A model generated the notes under the pieces. That model saw only the letters and a list, made by a program, of their open reading frames with translations. It did not search any database and was not told the DNA's origin. This document shows, piece by piece, positions 62,146-64,000 of a stretch of 64,000 nucleotides of DNA. This DNA is from Bosea sp. 685 (lineage in GTDB: Bacteria > Pseudomonadota > Alphaproteobacteria > Rhizobiales > Beijerinckiaceae): contig NZ_CP134779.1 in the NCBI RefSeq assembly GCF_031884435.1, forward strand, positions 3,038,001-3,102,000. The letters are read 5' to 3'. Numbering within the stretch: position 1 is the first letter of the stretch; every line of letters begins with the position of its first letter. A program made the position numbers and the translations under genes.

Positions 62146-63789
62146 ATGACAGCAACCGGATTCGCGAAATCGGGACATGAGGACGGTTTCGCGCGGGACA
62201 ACCTGCCGCCGCGCGACAGCTGGCCCGATCTCAGGCTGACAGAAGCGGGGCTGAGCTATCCGGAACGGCTCAATGTCGTCACGGAACTGCTCGACCGCCA
62301 TGTCTCGGACGGGCGCGGCGGACGGACCGCGATCATCGCGGGCGATCTGCACTGGAGCTATGCCGATCTCGCCGAACAGGTGAACCGCATCGCCAATGTG
62401 CTGATACGCGACCTCGGCATGGTCGCGGGTAACCGCGTGCTGCTGCGCGCCGCCAACACGCCGATGATGGTGGCGAGCTATCTCGCCGTGCTGAAGGCCG
62501 GCGGCGTTGTGGTCGCGACCATGCCGATGCTGCGCGTGGGTGAGCTCACCTATCCGATCCGCAAGGCGAAGATTTCGCTGGCGCTGTGCGACCATCGCTT
62601 GCTCTCCGACCTGGAGGCTGCCCAGGCACAGGCCCCGGAGCTGACACGGATCGTGAGCTGGGGCGATGATACGACTGGTAGCCTCGACACGCTGATGCGC
62701 CAGCCCGGTTATGAGAGCTTCACCGCCGCCGACACGGCGAGCGACGATGTCTGCCTGATCGGCTTCACCTCCGGCACGACCGGCGAGCCCAAGGGCACGA
62801 TGCATTTCCAGCGCGACATCCTGGCAATCTGCGACTGCTATGGCGCCCGCGTGCTCAAGGCTTCTCCAGATGACCGCTTCATCGGCTCGCCGCCGCTCGC
62901 CTTCACCTTCGGGCTCGGCGGGCTCGTGCTCTTCCCGATGCGGATCGGCGCGGCGATGATCCTGCCGGAGAAGGCCGGCCCGCCCGATCTGATCGACGCG
63001 ATCGAGCGTCACAAGGCCTCCGTCATCTTCACCGCGCCGACGGCCTATCGCGCCATGCTCGACCGGCTCGACGGGCGCGACATCTCCAGCTTGCGCATCT
63101 GCGTCTCGGCCGGCGAGGCCCTGCCTAAGCCGACTTTCGAGGCTTGGGCTGCCAAGACCGGCCTGCCGCTGATGGACGGCATCGGCGCGACCGAGATGCT
63201 GCACATCTTCATCGCCGCACCGCGCGAGACGATCAGGCCGGGCGCGACCGGTCTCCCCGTTCCCGGCTATGAAGCCAAGATCGTCGACGAGGCCGGTCTC
63301 GACTGCCCCGACGGCACGCCCGGCCGGCTGGCGGTGCGCGGCCCGACGGGCTGCCGCTATCTCGCCGATGCGCGCCAGGCCAGATATGTGCTGGATGGCT
63401 GGAACATCACCGGCGACACTTATCTGCGCGATGCGGACGGCTATTTCTGGTACCAGGCCCGCTCCGACGACATGATCATCTCGGCCGGCTACAACATCGC
63501 CGGTCCCGAGGTCGAAATCTGCCTGCTGACGCACCCTGCCGTCGCCGAATGCGGCGTCGTCGGCGCGCCCTGCCCGGATCGGGGGCAGATCGTCAAAGCC
63601 TATGTCGTGCTGCGCGAGGGCTTCCAGGACGATGCGAACCTCGTCAAGGAGTTGCAGGAGCACGTGAAAGCGCATATCGCGCCCTATAAATACCCGCGTG
63701 CCGTCGCGTTCGTGACGGCGCTGCCCAAAACTCCGACCGGCAAGCTGCAGCGCTTCGCATTGCGCGAGATCGCGCGCGGCGAGGCCTGA
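62146..63789 (+). CDS. 2-aminobenzoate-CoA ligase (benzoate-CoA ligase family)
   Basis: 547-residue AMP-forming acyl-CoA synthetase. P-loop-like FTSGTTGEPKGTMHF at about 207-221, then SAGEALPKPTFEAW, DGIGATEMLHIFIA and YQARSDDMIISAGYNIAGPE. The catalytic Lys lies in TPTGKLQRFALRE. The SAGEALP and IGATEMLH motifs match benzoate/aminobenzoate-CoA ligases. It activates anthranilate for the divergent monooxygenase. AGGCAGGGGGACGAG precedes the ATG, 14 bases after the repeat-derived stop of the previous gene. Confidence 0.9.
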   Translation: MTATGFAKSGHEDGFARDNLPPRDSWPDLRLTEAGLSYPERLNVVTELLDRHVSDGRGGRTAIIAGDLHWSYADLAEQVNRIANVLIRDLGMVAGNRVLLRAANTPMMVASYLAVLKAGGVVVATMPMLRVGELTYPIRKAKISLALCDHRLLSDLEAAQAQAPELTRIVSWGDDTTGSLDTLMRQPGYESFTAADTASDDVCLIGFTSGTTGEPKGTMHFQRDILAICDCYGARVLKASPDDRFIGSPPLAFTFGLGGLVLFPMRIGAAMILPEKAGPPDLIDAIERHKASVIFTAPTAYRAMLDRLDGRDISSLRICVSAGEALPKPTFEAWAAKTGLPLMDGIGATEMLHIFIAAPRETIRPGATGLPVPGYEAKIVDEAGLDCPDGTPGRLAVRGPTGCRYLADARQARYVLDGWNITGDTYLRDADGYFWYQARSDDMIISAGYNIAGPEVEICLLTHPAVAECGVVGAPCPDRGQIVKAYVVLREGFQDDANLVKELQEHVKAHIAPYKYPRAVAFVTALPKTPTGKLQRFALREIARGEA

Positions 63790-63835
63790 CCCTTCTTCGC
63801 AACACGAGCCGGAACGGCCAAACCGAGGCGACACC

Positions 63836-64000
63836 ATGTCGAGTGCTGCAACACAACGTGCCATCCTGCCGGAGGGCTGGCCCACGCCACGCGGCTATGC
63901 GAACGGCATGGTCGCGGAGGGGCGCGTCCTGGTCACCGGCGGGCTCGTCGGCTGGGACGAGGCCGGCGTCTTCGCGCAGGGCTTCCTGCCGCAGCTTCGG
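63836..64000 (+). CDS. RidA family protein, N-terminal part (cut by window edge)
   Basis: The visible 55 residues begin SSAATQRAILPEGWPTPRGY and continue ANGMVAEGRVLVTGGLVGWD, the start of a YjgF/RidA enamine-imine deaminase. The catalytic Arg lies beyond the window. RidA hydrolyses enamines and imines, and the monooxygenase/reductase here makes a ring carrying an enamine nitrogen, so a pathway role in releasing ammonium is a reasonable inference. It is the last visible gene of the aminobenzoate operon, 46 bases after the ligase. Confidence 0.8.
   Translation, partial: MSSAATQRAILPEGWPTPRGYANGMVAEGRVLVTGGLVGWDEAGVFAQGFLPQLR

Noticed and set aside
62113..63885. 590-residue open frame opposite the CoA ligase
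   Set aside because: Shadow of a gene with all acyl-CoA synthetase motifs.

Overview
The window is high-GC DNA from an alphaproteobacterium, very likely of the order Hyphomicrobiales (Rhizobiales); the gene content resembles Bosea and relatives, but the genus is an inference. Supporting points are the block purMN / pgsA-like / AI-2E / hdaA / ppk / ppx / rnd / aspS, the block pyrB-pyrC'-plsY-dprA near topA, and rhizobial-style dispersed palindromic repeats. I see no tRNA, rRNA, CRISPR array, prophage or insertion sequence.

Layout. 1-13.7 kb: housekeeping genes (aspS, rnd, ppx-ppk, hdaA, AI-2E permease, CDP-alcohol phosphatidyltransferase, purMN), with a small accessory insert (TetR regulator, divergent ferric-reductase-like membrane protein, fatty acid desaturase) between ppk and hdaA. 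13.7-21.5 kb: accessory genes, including a decayed glutathione S-transferase gene whose middle is occupied by a repeat, a molybdopterin oxidoreductase, a MipA-type porin, a metal-type MerR regulator, ndk, a Sel1 protein, a DUF2147 protein and a GST. 21.6-30.5 kb: gatB with an acetyltransferase, an RND efflux pair, then gatC-gatA-chorismate mutase. 30.5-34.2 kb: UPF0173 hydrolase, GIY-YIG protein, adenine deaminase and a ParDE pair.

34.2-41.1 kb is a catabolic module for 3-sulfolactate: suyA-suyB-suyZ-slcC-comC on the minus strand, divergent from a GntR/HutC-type regulator with a perfect palindrome in the shared intergenic region, followed by a TctC/Bug solute receptor. The two dehydrogenases interconvert sulfolactate enantiomers through sulfopyruvate. 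SuyAB releases pyruvate and sulfite, and SuyZ is the likely sulfur oxyanion exporter.

41.2-56.1 kb: ruvX, small secreted proteins, an AEC transporter, two adjacent paralogous small proteins, dprA, plsY, pyrB with a dihydroorotase homologue that has lost its metal ligands, panB, topA, a DUF2778 protein and a ring-cleavage-type VOC protein. 56.2-64 kb is an aerobic CoA-dependent 2-aminobenzoate (anthranilate) cluster: two-domain aminobenzoyl-CoA monooxygenase/reductase, divergent from SDR, MarR, enoyl-CoA hydratase, acyl-CoA dehydrogenase, aminobenzoate-CoA ligase and a RidA protein cut by the window edge. Two copies of one 12-bp operator core lie in the divergent promoter.

A recurring theme is a set of modular palindromic repeats. 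They supply the stop codons of at least three genes, encode the N-terminal leader of the Bug receptor and occupy the middle of the dead GST gene. Starts were chosen by conserved N-termini and ribosome-binding sites; no database search was possible.
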